Shown one piece after another: positions 17,844 through 26,742 of a stretch of DNA of 64,000 nt (the first letter of the stretch is position 1; each line of letters starts with the position of its first letter). The stretch lies in contig OZ220497.1 of assembly GCA_965116245.1 (NCBI GenBank), forward strand, positions 1,736,001-1,800,000, read 5' to 3'. Under the pieces are notes generated by a model. The model did no database searches, was not told the DNA's origin, and was given only the letters and a program-made list of their open reading frames with translations. The DNA is from Poriferisodalis sp965116245. Lineage in GTDB: Bacteria; Actinomycetota; Acidimicrobiia; Acidimicrobiales; Poriferisodalaceae. The position numbers were made by a program, and so were the translations under genes.

Positions 17844-18911
17844 GTGCGACTTGGGGTGCTCACTGGCGGCGGTGATTGTGCTGGGCTGAATGCTGCGCTG
17901 CGCGCCGTGGTGCGCATGGCGGGTCACGCTCTGGGACGCAGCGTGGTGGGCTACCGGAGGGGCTGGAATGGTGTTTTGGAAGGCGACTCCGTCAAGCTGG
18001 GGCCCGAGGCCATGCGAGGAGTGTTGCCGCGAGGTGGCACCATGCTCGGCACGTCGCGCAGTAGTCGCCGACTACAGACTGAGGGCACAGCGCCGCTGAT
18101 TGCGCAGCTTAAGCGAGATGGCGTCGATGCGTTGGTGTCCATCGGCGGCGACGGCACTCTGATTACGGCCGAGCGACTGTCTCAGGCGGGATTTCCAGTG
18201 GTAGCTGTACCCAAGACCATCGACAACGACGTGTGCGGTACCGACACTTGCATTGGCTTCGACACAGCCCTCGGTGTTGCTACAGAAGCCGTGGACCGGC
18301 TACACACCACAGCACAGTCGCATAACCGGATCATGGTGCTCGAAGTGATGGGCCGCGAAGCTGGACACATCGCCGCGGGTGCTGGCATCGCGGGCGGCGC
18401 AGCAGCGATCTTGGTTCCTGAAGCGCCATTCAACATTGAAGAGATCGCGCAGCGCCTCATCGCGCGCCATCATCGTGATCGCAATGCGTCGATTGTGGTA
18501 GTGGCCGAAGGTGCCATACCCGACGGCAGCGTTGAGACGCCCGACACGGGCACCGATGAGTGGGGTAATCGCGTCCTAGACGGGATGGGGCAGTTCGTAG
18601 GCGACCTGCTAGCCGAACGAACTGGGTTCGATACCCGCACGACCGTGCTGGGCTACATCCAACGAGGAGGCCCACCCTCTCCAGCGGATCGCTTGTTGGC
18701 CAGCCGCCTTGGCGCCGGGGCCGTGGAGGCGCTCATTGAGGGTATGTCGGGATGTCTGGTGGGAGTCCACTCCACCGGCATTGCGCACAGGCCGTTGGCC
18801 GAAGTCGCTGGCCACATCCGCTACCTGAGCGCAGATCAGCTTGAGCTGCTGGACCACATCTCGACAGCGCCGGCACTGACTCAACCCAGTCGTTCACGCC
18901 GTTGGTTCTGA
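17844..18911 (+). CDS. pfkA: 6-phosphofructokinase (group III PFK)
   Basis: Phosphorylates fructose 6-phosphate in glycolysis. The nucleotide motif is GGDGT at residues 101-105: the Gly at 104 predicts ATP rather than pyrophosphate as donor (PPi enzymes have Asp there). The catalytic segment PKTIDND (123-129) has Lys where classical bacterial PfkA has Gly. This mixed pattern is that of the actinobacterial group III PFKs. VMGREAGHIA and RGGPPSPADR are also typical. Starts at GTG; no strong Shine-Dalgarno is seen. 355 residues is slightly longer than E. coli PfkA. Confidence 0.93.
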   Translation: MRLGVLTGGGDCAGLNAALRAVVRMAGHALGRSVVGYRRGWNGVLEGDSVKLGPEAMRGVLPRGGTMLGTSRSSRRLQTEGTAPLIAQLKRDGVDALVSIGGDGTLITAERLSQAGFPVVAVPKTIDNDVCGTDTCIGFDTALGVATEAVDRLHTTAQSHNRIMVLEVMGREAGHIAAGAGIAGGAAAILVPEAPFNIEEIAQRLIARHHRDRNASIVVVAEGAIPDGSVETPDTGTDEWGNRVLDGMGQFVGDLLAERTGFDTRTTVLGYIQRGGPPSPADRLLASRLGAGAVEALIEGMSGCLVGVHSTGIAHRPLAEVAGHIRYLSADQLELLDHISTAPALTQPSRSRRWF

Positions 18912-19032
18912 GTTGGCTCTCAGTTCGGCGGGTCGTTTGCCTCAGTGTCGATGAGCCCTTGAGCCCTCGTGGCACCGCTCCGCGTGGGCGCGTGGGACAG
19001 CGGCAGTGGGCGCTAAAGTGACAGCCACAAAC

Positions 19033-19118
19033 TAACCCGGGGAGCCGAAGGGCTGAGAGGGCTACAGCAGCGCTGTCGCCGACCCGAGAACCTGATCTGG
19101 GTAATGCCAGCGGAGGAA
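19033..19118 (+). promoter_or_regulatory. TPP riboswitch (THI element)
   Basis: The two conserved halves are unmistakable: GGGGAGCC...GGGCTGAGAGG (19039-19060) and ACCTGATCTGGGTAATGCCAGC (19090-19111). The Shine-Dalgarno GGAGGA (19112-19117) is part of the 3' closing strand, five to eight nt before the thiB start codons, so ligand binding should hide it and block translation. It controls the thiamine-uptake genes that follow. Confidence 0.95.
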
Positions 19119-19122
19119 GCAA

Positions 19123-20265
19123 ATGATGTTTCATCGAATAAGCAAACTTTCTCGCATAGCAGCCACCGCTGTGGCTGCACTGATGTTCGTTTCAGCGTGC
19201 GGTGGCGACGGTGACGCTCCAGAGACGAGCGTTCCCACGCCACCCGAGACCCAAACGCCGACGACCGTGGCACAACCGATTGAAGGTACGACGGTGACGC
19301 TGCTCACTCACGACTCGTTCAATCTTCCCGAAGCGACGCTTGAGGCGTTTACCGAACAAACCGGTGTGACTGTTGAGCTGCTGGCGATAGGCGATACCGG
19401 CACGCTCGTCGCTGAAGCGATCTTGACCAAGGACGCACCACTAGGCGATGCCCTATTTGGCATCGACAACACGTTCCTGGAGCGCGCACTTGATGCCAAG
19501 ATCTTTGAGCGGTACGAATCGCCAGCGCTGGTCGACGTGCCGGAGAGCTTTCAGTTGGACCCGCTCCACCGGGTAACACCAGTCGACTACGGCGACGTGT
19601 GCATCAACTACTGGAAGGATGCAGTGCCGCGGGTGCCCGAGACGCTAGATCAACTGACGCGTGCCGAGTTCGACGGTCAGTTGGTGGTTCAACACCCGGA
19701 GACCTCCTCACCCGGTATGGCGTTCTTGCTTGCCACCGTCGCAGCATTCGGCGACATTGACGAGGAAGGCGAGTTCATCGGGATCGGGGAGAGCTGGGAG
19801 CAGTACTGGGAGGGCCTGCGCGACAACAACGTCTCGGTTACTGCGGGTTGGGAAGAAGCCTACAACGACGAGTTCATTGCAGGAGGCGGTGACCGGTCGC
19901 TGGTGGTGTCGTACGGGTCAAGCCCGCCCGCCGAAGTGATCTATGCCGACCCTCCCATCGATACAGCGCCAACTGGAGTGTTGACCGACTCTTGCTTCCG
20001 CCAGATTGAGTTTGCCGGTGTTTTGGCAGGCAGCGACAACGTGGCAGGAGCACGGGCGCTGATTGACTTCATGCTGAGCGAGACATGGCAGAACGAAGTT
20101 CCGCTCAACATGTTCGTGTATCCCGTGAACAAGAACGCGACCATCCCCGAGGTTTTTGTGGAGCACACGACCGCTCCAGAGCAGCCACTGATGCTTGACC
20201 CGGCTGAGATTGAAGAGAATCGCGAGGCGTGGACCGAGAAGTGGGTGGAGATAGTGCTGCGCTGA
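19123..20265 (+). CDS. thiB: Thiamine ABC transporter substrate-binding lipoprotein
   Basis: 380 residues. A lipoprotein signal peptide ends in FVSAC with Cys26 as the lipidation site, then a T/P-rich tether. The body follows the ThiB/TbpA pattern of binding proteins: VTLLTHDSFNLPEATLEAFTEQTG, VDYGDVCINYWK, then PETSSPGMAFLLATVAAFG. It should capture thiamine (or its phosphates) outside the membrane. A TPP riboswitch directly upstream gives strong independent support. ATG 19123 and 19126 are both possible starts. thiP follows 89 bp later. Confidence 0.93.
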   Translation: MMFHRISKLSRIAATAVAALMFVSACGGDGDAPETSVPTPPETQTPTTVAQPIEGTTVTLLTHDSFNLPEATLEAFTEQTGVTVELLAIGDTGTLVAEAILTKDAPLGDALFGIDNTFLERALDAKIFERYESPALVDVPESFQLDPLHRVTPVDYGDVCINYWKDAVPRVPETLDQLTRAEFDGQLVVQHPETSSPGMAFLLATVAAFGDIDEEGEFIGIGESWEQYWEGLRDNNVSVTAGWEEAYNDEFIAGGGDRSLVVSYGSSPPAEVIYADPPIDTAPTGVLTDSCFRQIEFAGVLAGSDNVAGARALIDFMLSETWQNEVPLNMFVYPVNKNATIPEVFVEHTTAPEQPLMLDPAEIEENREAWTEKWVEIVLR

Positions 20266-20354
20266 GCGCGCCGCTTGCCGATTCTCCTAGTCGCCGACTG
20301 AGTGGCCGCCTGTATGGCCGACCGAGCCGCTCATAGTCCAGCCCACCAGACTAC

Positions 20355-22079
20355 GTGACCTCGCTCGAGCCTGCGCGAGGCAGGCGCGTAGTCACGGTGA
20401 TCAACTGGGCCGCAGTTGCAACTCTGCCGATCGCCTTCGTGACGGTGTTCTTTGCGTACCCAGTGCTGACCGTCGTAGCCGACGGGCTGGCCAGCCTTGG
20501 CAGCCTCCTTGGGCGCTCGGCGATTCGCAGCGTGCTGTGGTTCACCGTCTGGCAGGCCGCCGTATCGACGGTGCTCACGTTGGTGGTGGGCATTCCCGCC
20601 GCAGCGGCGTTGGCGCGTTTGGCGCCGAGGTCACGGAGGATTGTTCGAGCGGTCGTCACGGTGCCCTTCGTGTTGCCCACAGTCGTCGTGGCCGGTGCAT
20701 TTGACGCTGTTTTTGACCGATTCGGCCTGGATGAAGGTGCCTTGTCGCTGCACCACTCCATTTGGGCGATCTTGCTGGCACATGTCTTTTTCAACTATGC
20801 GGTTGTGGTGCGAACAGTCGGGTCGTGGTGGGCTGGCTTGGACGGCCGCAACGCAGACGCGGCAGCGGTGCTGGGTGCTACCCCTAGGCGAGCCTTTCGG
20901 CACGTGACCTGGCCGTTGCTGCGGCCAGCGGTCGCAACCTCAGCAGCGATTGTTTTTCTGTTCTCATTTACCTCATTCGGTGTGGTTCTGATCTTGGGTG
21001 GCCCGGCACGCGCCACGGTTGAGACTGAGATCTACCGGTACGCCATTACGCGAATTGACTTTGAGACAGCCGCCGCGTTGGCGTTGTGTCAGTTGATTGC
21101 AGTGACAGCCTTGGTCACAGTCGCAGGTGTTGCCGAGCGACGCCGAACGGGAGCTCGTAGAGCGGCGGGCACAGCTTCACCAAAGCGAAGCCGTGGCTTG
21201 ATTGCGGCCAACGCTGTGGTGGCCTTGATCTTGCTTGGTGTGCCGATTGCCACTCTGGTGGAGCGGGCATTTGCCGCTGGCCAGGGTTACGGCGTGGCCA
21301 ACTTCGTGGCGCTAGCCGACCGCGTGTCGATGCTGCCTGCTACCGCACTCGGTGCCTTGGGACACTCGCTGATGTTCGCAGCGCTCGCCACCTTGATCGC
21401 CACCGTTGTAGGTGGACTGGCCTCGTTCGTTATCGCTGGAGGTCGAGGGTCAACAGCCAGCATCTCGCCAAGCCAGTTTTCGGCAAACCAGCGCGTTCCG
21501 GGCGTGGGCGTAGCTTCTGCGATGGCACGAATCGGTAGGCGCGGTCGCGCCAGTGTGCGCGTAGTTATGGACATCGGGTTGACCCTGCCGCTCGGTGTGT
21601 CCGCAGTAACGGTCGGGCTTGGAATGCTGCTAGCACTCGACATGCCGCCGCTGGACTTCCGCACAAGATGGTGGATAATCCCGGTAGCACATGCCTTGGT
21701 GGGGATGCCCTTTGTGGTACGAACGCTCGTGCCTACATTGCGCTCGATTGATCAGCGGTTGAGGGAAGCAGCATCGGTCCTGGGAGCCTCACCGTTGCGT
21801 ACCCGCCGAGAGGTGGACGCGCCGATTGCGTCGCGAGCCTTGGCTGTTGGCGCGGGGTTCGCATTCGCTGTTTCGTTAGGCGAGTTCGGCGCCACAGCGT
21901 TCCTGCCGCGGCGACCCGACACGTTGACTGCGCCACTGGCGCTTTTCCGCTTGCTAGGCACCCCGGGGCAGGCACTGCGGGGTCAAGCCATGGCGTTGGC
22001 TGTGGTGCTGATGACGGTGACTGCAGCCTCCGTGTTGGTCATCGAAGGCCTACGCCGCACCGACGAATCATTGTTCTAG
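20355..22079 (+). CDS. thiP: Thiamine ABC transporter permease ThiP
   Basis: A 574-residue double permease with two binding-protein-dependent inner-membrane domains in tandem, about 12 membrane segments. EAA-type coupling loops are visible in both halves (DAAAVLGATPRRAF at about residue 170 and EAASVLGASPLRTR at about 475). The fused arrangement is that of ThiP/FbpB-type permeases. GTG start. It is in the riboswitch-controlled unit with thiB, but no ATPase gene (thiQ) follows: the next gene is on the other strand. Confidence 0.9.
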   Translation: MTSLEPARGRRVVTVINWAAVATLPIAFVTVFFAYPVLTVVADGLASLGSLLGRSAIRSVLWFTVWQAAVSTVLTLVVGIPAAAALARLAPRSRRIVRAVVTVPFVLPTVVVAGAFDAVFDRFGLDEGALSLHHSIWAILLAHVFFNYAVVVRTVGSWWAGLDGRNADAAAVLGATPRRAFRHVTWPLLRPAVATSAAIVFLFSFTSFGVVLILGGPARATVETEIYRYAITRIDFETAAALALCQLIAVTALVTVAGVAERRRTGARRAAGTASPKRSRGLIAANAVVALILLGVPIATLVERAFAAGQGYGVANFVALADRVSMLPATALGALGHSLMFAALATLIATVVGGLASFVIAGGRGSTASISPSQFSANQRVPGVGVASAMARIGRRGRASVRVVMDIGLTLPLGVSAVTVGLGMLLALDMPPLDFRTRWWIIPVAHALVGMPFVVRTLVPTLRSIDQRLREAASVLGASPLRTRREVDAPIASRALAVGAGFAFAVSLGEFGATAFLPRRPDTLTAPLALFRLLGTPGQALRGQAMALAVVLMTVTAASVLVIEGLRRTDESLF

Positions 22080-22134
22080 TTCGGGATTCGCTCTGATGCG
22101 GGATGCACTGGTCTCGTCGATGCGAGCCGGTTCG

Positions 22135-24195
22135 TCACGTCCGCAGTGCCGGATGGTCAACGAAATACGCAAGTGCATCAGGGTCGTCAATGGCCTCAAC
22201 ATTTGCTACCTCACGGCCCTCGACGACATCGCGAACCGCAAGCTCCACCAGCTTTCCCGAGCGAGTCCGAGGGATAGCAGGTACTTGGCCAATCACAGCG
22301 GGAACGTGCCGGGGCGACGCACCCGAACGGATCTGCGAACGGATTTTGCCCCTTAGCTCATCATCGAGCCGCACGCCGTCGCGCAACTTCACGAACAACA
22401 CGACACGAGTGTCGATGCCTTCGGCTGTCCGGACTTGCTGGCCGATCACCACGCTCTCAAGCACCTCAGCGACCTGATCTACCTGACGGTAAATCTCGGC
22501 TGTTCCGATACGAACCCCGCCGGGATTCAGCGTCGCGTCGGATCGTCCGCTGATGACCATGCCACCGCTTGGAGTCCACTCGGCAAAGTCGCCGTGATGC
22601 CAAACACCCTCGTAACGCTCAAAATATGCGGCCTGGTAACGCATGTTGTCCGGGTCGTCCCAGAAGCACAGCGGCATCGAAACGAACGCGTTTCGGCACA
22701 CCAACTCTCCTCGCGAGCCAGTTCCGAGTGAAGCACCGTGCTTATCGGCTACGTCAACTTCAAGGCCGAGAGCCGGTACTTGCATCTCGCCGCGATGCAC
22801 GGGACCGGTGGGATCGCCGATCACGAATCCGCCGCAGATGTCGGTACCTCCAGAGAACGGGGCCAGGTGTACATCGGTTTTTGCGTGTGTGTAAATCCAG
22901 TCAAACCCCTCGGGCGCCAGAGGAGAACCCGTCACCGAAATGGTGCGCACCGTCTTGAGTGCATGGCTCTGTGCGGGCCTTAGGCCAGCTTTCATGGCGC
23001 CTTCTATGAACTTGGCGCTCACGCCGAAGAGGGTGACGCCCCAGTCGTCGGCAATGTCGAATAGCCGTTGTGGCCCTGGGTGGAACGGCGACCCGTCATA
23101 GAGCACCAACGAAGCGCCGCTGGCCAGCCCGGCGACCAGCCAATTCCACATCATCCAGCCGGTGGTAGTGAAGTACAGCAGTCGATCTCCTCGCCGTACG
23201 TCGAAGTGAACTCGCTGCTCGCTCCATAGCTTGAGCAACACGCCGCCAGCGCGATGCACGATGCACTTTGGCTTTCCGGTGGTGCCCGACGAGTACAAGA
23301 TCAAAGCTGGTTGGTCGAAGTCCAGCCGCTCAAAGGTCAACTCGTTATTGACAGCGCGATGAGGCCTCAGCCAATCAATCCACGATGTGGTGCTGGTCGG
23401 CACGTCGCCCAAGCGAGCAGTTTCACCGTGATCGTAGGGTGCGACTACCAGCCGCCGCAAAGGTACGCCCATGTTGGCTAGGCCTTCAGCGATCTTCGCT
23501 GCCTTGTCGGCTACGTAATGGCGGTTGCCGTTGTAGTAGTAGCTGTCAACAGCGACCATCACTGTGGGTGAGATCTGGCCGAAACGGTTGAGCACTCCGT
23601 CGATGCCGAAGTCTGGGTTGACTGACGAGTACACGGCTCCTAGTGACACCGCAGCCAAGAAGACTACGAGCGCTTCGGGGCCGTTCGCGAGCATGGTGGC
23701 GACTCGGTCGCCTACCCCGACTCCCTCGGCCGCCAATGCACGCTGGCACGTCGCCACTTCGGCGCGCAGTTCGCCGTGTGTCATTGTGCGGTGCGCTCCA
23801 TGCTCACCGACGAATATCAAGGCCTCGTCGGTCGGAGATGCGGCGTCTTCTGAGAATGGTCGCAGGTAGTTCTCGGCGATGTTCAGACTCGAGCCCTCGA
23901 AAAACCTGAGCGCCGGGCCTGGTTGGCTGGAGTCACTTGCCGACAAGTCATCGTTCAGGAACTCGCCCCCCAGCTCGCCGATGCCATAGCAGAAGTCCCA
24001 AATGGCACGCCAGAAATCCCCAGGACATCGCACCGACCAAGCGTGCAGGTCCGCGTAGGTGTGACGGTCTAAGGGGAATCCCACTTGCGCGGCGAACTGC
24101 CACATCTGAGTCCCAGCACGTCGTGCGGCATTTGGCTGCCAAAGCACGCTGGCATCCGTTGCCCGTGCATTCTGACCGACAACCGAACTACTCAT
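22135..24195 (-). CDS. Acetoacetate--CoA ligase (acetoacetyl-CoA synthetase)
   Basis: An ANL-superfamily adenylating enzyme of about 686 residues. The P-loop LILYSSGTTGKPK, the A5 region GGTDICGG and the C-terminal SGRSDATLNPGGVRIGTAEIYR are present, with the catalytic Lys segment TRSGKLVE near the end. The N-terminal WQFAAQVGFPL and FCYGIGELG blocks are specific to acetoacetyl-CoA synthetases rather than acetate ligases. It would activate acetoacetate from ketone bodies or PHB breakdown. ATG 24195 is chosen; the frame upstream to 24243 runs through the ATGCAAC repeats. Confidence 0.9.
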   Translation of the reverse strand: MSSSVVGQNARATDASVLWQPNAARRAGTQMWQFAAQVGFPLDRHTYADLHAWSVRCPGDFWRAIWDFCYGIGELGGEFLNDDLSASDSSQPGPALRFFEGSSLNIAENYLRPFSEDAASPTDEALIFVGEHGAHRTMTHGELRAEVATCQRALAAEGVGVGDRVATMLANGPEALVVFLAAVSLGAVYSSVNPDFGIDGVLNRFGQISPTVMVAVDSYYYNGNRHYVADKAAKIAEGLANMGVPLRRLVVAPYDHGETARLGDVPTSTTSWIDWLRPHRAVNNELTFERLDFDQPALILYSSGTTGKPKCIVHRAGGVLLKLWSEQRVHFDVRRGDRLLYFTTTGWMMWNWLVAGLASGASLVLYDGSPFHPGPQRLFDIADDWGVTLFGVSAKFIEGAMKAGLRPAQSHALKTVRTISVTGSPLAPEGFDWIYTHAKTDVHLAPFSGGTDICGGFVIGDPTGPVHRGEMQVPALGLEVDVADKHGASLGTGSRGELVCRNAFVSMPLCFWDDPDNMRYQAAYFERYEGVWHHGDFAEWTPSGGMVISGRSDATLNPGGVRIGTAEIYRQVDQVAEVLESVVIGQQVRTAEGIDTRVVLFVKLRDGVRLDDELRGKIRSQIRSGASPRHVPAVIGQVPAIPRTRSGKLVELAVRDVVEGREVANVEAIDDPDALAYFVDHPALRT

Positions 24196-24196
24196 T

Positions 24197-24239
24197 GCAT
24201 GCAACCTAGTTAGGCATGCAACTTGGCTACGAATGCAAC
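24197..24239 (-). promoter_or_regulatory. Three ATGCAAC repeats at 17-bp intervals (possible operator)
   Basis: ATGCAAC occurs at 24199-24205, 24216-24222 and 24233-24239, exactly 17 bp apart, directly upstream of the acetoacetate--CoA ligase start. Two of the units extend to the GCATGC palindrome. Spacing near 1.6 helical turns and the position across the promoter/leader suggest repeated protein-binding sites. No regulator gene is adjacent. Confidence 0.45.
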
Positions 24240-24356
24240 CCATTTCGCTGCAGTCGCGCGGCTCAACCTGCGGTGTTTCACATCGCTCTTAAGGACCACT
24301 ACTACAGGACCACTACCACGAAATAGATGGCAGGCAGCGAACTAGGGTCAGCGGTC

Positions 24357-25136
24357 ATGGATGGAATCTGTGACGACCTAAGCGCTGAGACCGACGCGCT
24401 GGGCGATGTAGTCGGCGATCTCAGCGAGGAGCAGTGGCGCTTGCCGACGCCCGCCCAAGGCTGGGACAGCCGCGAGACAATGGTCCACTTAGGCATGACG
24501 GACTGGGTCGCGACGGTGGCCGTTACAGATGCTGAGCGCTTCGCGGACATCAAGGCATCGGCGGAACGCGGCGAGGTGGATCTGCACACCGCAGCGGGAA
24601 TTGACTTTTCACTCATGACCGGCACACAAATATGGGACTGGCTGCGCGCTGAACGTTCCAAGATGCTTGACGCGGTGCGTCCCCTGGATAGCAAAGACCG
24701 CATCCCGTGGTTTGGCCCATCAATGGGAGCCCTGTCGTTTGTAACCGCCCGACTGATGGAAACCTGGTCGCACGGACACGATGTGGCAGACACCCACGGA
24801 CGGGAGCTGCCCCGCACCGACCGCTTACGTCACGTAGCGCACATCGGGGTAGGCACGCGCGGCTGGAGCTACGCGAATAGGGGCCTTGAGGTACCTAGCG
24901 GGCCGGTACGTGTTGAGTTGGCGGCCCCTAGCGGTGACTTGTGGGTGTGGGGGCCCGAAGATGCGAGCGACAAGGTGAGCGGCGACGCTTATGACTTCTG
25001 CCTGGCCGTGACCCAACGTCGTCACCACACCGAAACAGCGCTATCGCTGGCTGGCCCGCTGGCGTTGGAGTGGATGGACATCGCCCAGGCCTTTGCTGGG
25101 CCACCTACCGATGCCACCAACCGCCTCGCCGGCTGA
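24357..25136 (+). CDS. DinB-fold, maleylpyruvate isomerase N-terminal-type (TIGR03084-like) protein
   Basis: About 259 residues. The opening ICDDLSAETDALGDVV, then LPTPAQGWDSRETMVHLGMTDW and ARLMETWSHGHDV supply the spaced His residues of the mycothiol-dependent maleylpyruvate isomerase N-terminal (DinB-like) domain that bind a divalent metal. The C-terminal half is a beta-rich SCP2-like segment. ATG 24357 fits the family start better than ATG 24327. It overlaps the start of coaE by 26 nt, heading a three-gene unit. Reaction unknown; mycothiol-linked thiol chemistry is the family-based guess. Confidence 0.75.
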   Translation: MDGICDDLSAETDALGDVVGDLSEEQWRLPTPAQGWDSRETMVHLGMTDWVATVAVTDAERFADIKASAERGEVDLHTAAGIDFSLMTGTQIWDWLRAERSKMLDAVRPLDSKDRIPWFGPSMGALSFVTARLMETWSHGHDVADTHGRELPRTDRLRHVAHIGVGTRGWSYANRGLEVPSGPVRVELAAPSGDLWVWGPEDASDKVSGDAYDFCLAVTQRRHHTETALSLAGPLALEWMDIAQAFAGPPTDATNRLAG

Positions 25137-25788
25137 GCAGCGCGACTTGAGCAACGTGCTAGTCGTTGGTTTGACGGGAGGCATTGGCGCTGGCAAGAGC
25201 ACCGTGGCGCAACTGCTAGCTGGCCATGGAGCAGCGGTCGTGGATGTTGACGCGCTCGGGCGCGAGATCATCGCCGCTGGTGGATCGGCTGTGGAGCCGG
25301 TGCTCATGCGATTCGGTGAACAACTGCGCAGCGCCGATGGCGGCGTCGATCGTCAAGCGCTGGCTTCAATTGTGTTCAACCAACCCGACGAACTCGCGGC
25401 GCTCAATGAGATCAGCCATCCGGCCATCAACGAGCTGCTTGACGAACGGATCCAGATAATCCTGGCCGCCGATCAGACCGAAGTCGTGGTGCTGGACATG
25501 GCCGTCCTCGCGGAAAGCACCTTGGGCCGCGATACGCGGTTCCCTTATGAGATGGTGGTCACCGTTGAAGCGCCATCAGACCTTCGCCTGGAACGGCTAG
25601 TTGAACGGGGCATGACCCTTGATGATGCCAAAGCGAGAATTGGATCCCAAGCGACGGACGAACAACGACGCGAGATTTCGAACTTCGTCATCCACAACGG
25701 CAGTACCGCCGAAGCGCTAGCAGACGCAACAGCCCAACTTTGGGACGCGTTGGGTCAGCTCGCCAACCAACGCGCCGTGGGGGCCTGA
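25111..25788 (+). CDS. coaE: Dephospho-CoA kinase CoaE
   Basis: Last step of coenzyme A synthesis: 3'-phosphorylation of dephospho-CoA. The P-loop GLTGGIGAGKST, VVDVDALGREI, then ISHPAINELL and the late ERGMTLDDAKARIGSQATDEQRR lid are diagnostic. ATG 25111 is taken as the start; in-frame GTG/TTG codons about 40 nt later are alternatives. The stop TGA overlaps the ATG of the next gene (TGATG), so CoA synthesis is translationally coupled to a thioesterase-fold gene. About 225 residues, normal. Confidence 0.95.
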   Translation: MPPTASPAEQRDLSNVLVVGLTGGIGAGKSTVAQLLAGHGAAVVDVDALGREIIAAGGSAVEPVLMRFGEQLRSADGGVDRQALASIVFNQPDELAALNEISHPAINELLDERIQIILAADQTEVVVLDMAVLAESTLGRDTRFPYEMVVTVEAPSDLRLERLVERGMTLDDAKARIGSQATDEQRREISNFVIHNGSTAEALADATAQLWDALGQLANQRAVGA

Positions 25789-26642
25789 TGGGCTCGCCCG
25801 CACCACCCGCGCGTTACCCGCCACAGGACCATATTTTGAGACACCTGCGTCTCAGCCACCAGATGGCCGAAGACGGGACGTTGAACGCAACGATGCCGGT
25901 CCTAGACGACCTCGCGGACGGGTTGCTCGCTGAAGGAGCTTGGCTGCGGCTTGGTGCGGTGGCCACGTTGGTGGATTCCGCGGCAGGTCATCACGCTGTC
26001 GCGCAGGTCACGCCGGATTGGTCGGCCACGCTGCACCTCTCCACGGTGCTTGCCGCACGCGCCGAAGGGTCCCTGGTGACGGCTCGGTGCTCGCCACTGC
26101 GCGTGGGGCGCAATCAGGTGGTGACGGAAACATCGGTGGTTGATGAGGCTGGGACTGAAATCGCTCGCTCAATATGCACCTATGCGCGTTTACCTAGACG
26201 GGACGACACGCCGGTCGCGAATTCCACGGCACGCGAACAAGTCATTGATTTTCGCGAGGAACGCGAGCTGAACCCTAGGCCTCCGCTGGACGACTATCTG
26301 CGGATCGTTCCGGTACCGAACGAGCCTCGCATTGAGTTGCCTATGCACAACCGCATCCGAAACTCCTTCGGCTCCTTGCAGGGCGGGGCGTCCATTGTGG
26401 TGGCCGATGTGATGAGCACACATGTGGCTGAGATCTACGGCGGCGACCGGCGCCGCTCACGCTGCGTCTTTGCGGACATGCACTACTTGGCGCCAGCCCG
26501 CGGCGGACCCTTTCGGATTGATGGCGAGATAGTCGCGCGCACCGATCACCTGGTTACGACTCGTACCCGCATCTTTGAGACGGCCAACGACGCTGACCGG
26601 CTGCTACAGATTGCGACTGCGACAGCGGCATACCTGGACTGA
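25788..26642 (+). CDS. Tandem hotdog-fold thioesterase-like protein
   Basis: 284 residues from the coupled ATG (25788). Two hotdog-like halves are seen: HLRLSHQMAEDGTLNATMPV with WLRLGAVATLVDSAAGHHA, and a second with MHNRIRNSFGSLQGGASIVVADVMSTH. Each is a helix-plus-strand pattern of PaaI/acyl-CoA thioesterases; the second half has the better-kept Gly-Gly turn. It likely hydrolyses an acyl-CoA and is coupled to coaE by a TGATG overlap. Substrate unknown. Confidence 0.78.
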   Translation: MGSPAPPARYPPQDHILRHLRLSHQMAEDGTLNATMPVLDDLADGLLAEGAWLRLGAVATLVDSAAGHHAVAQVTPDWSATLHLSTVLAARAEGSLVTARCSPLRVGRNQVVTETSVVDEAGTEIARSICTYARLPRRDDTPVANSTAREQVIDFREERELNPRPPLDDYLRIVPVPNEPRIELPMHNRIRNSFGSLQGGASIVVADVMSTHVAEIYGGDRRRSRCVFADMHYLAPARGGPFRIDGEIVARTDHLVTTRTRIFETANDADRLLQIATATAAYLD

Positions 26643-26742
26643 GCCCGAATACTCGACTGCGCCTTAGAACTGGAGCACTGCTCCCTAACGATGGCGGCAG
26701 CGATAGCACTAGTTGTCACATCTGCCCTCTACCGTGCAGCAC

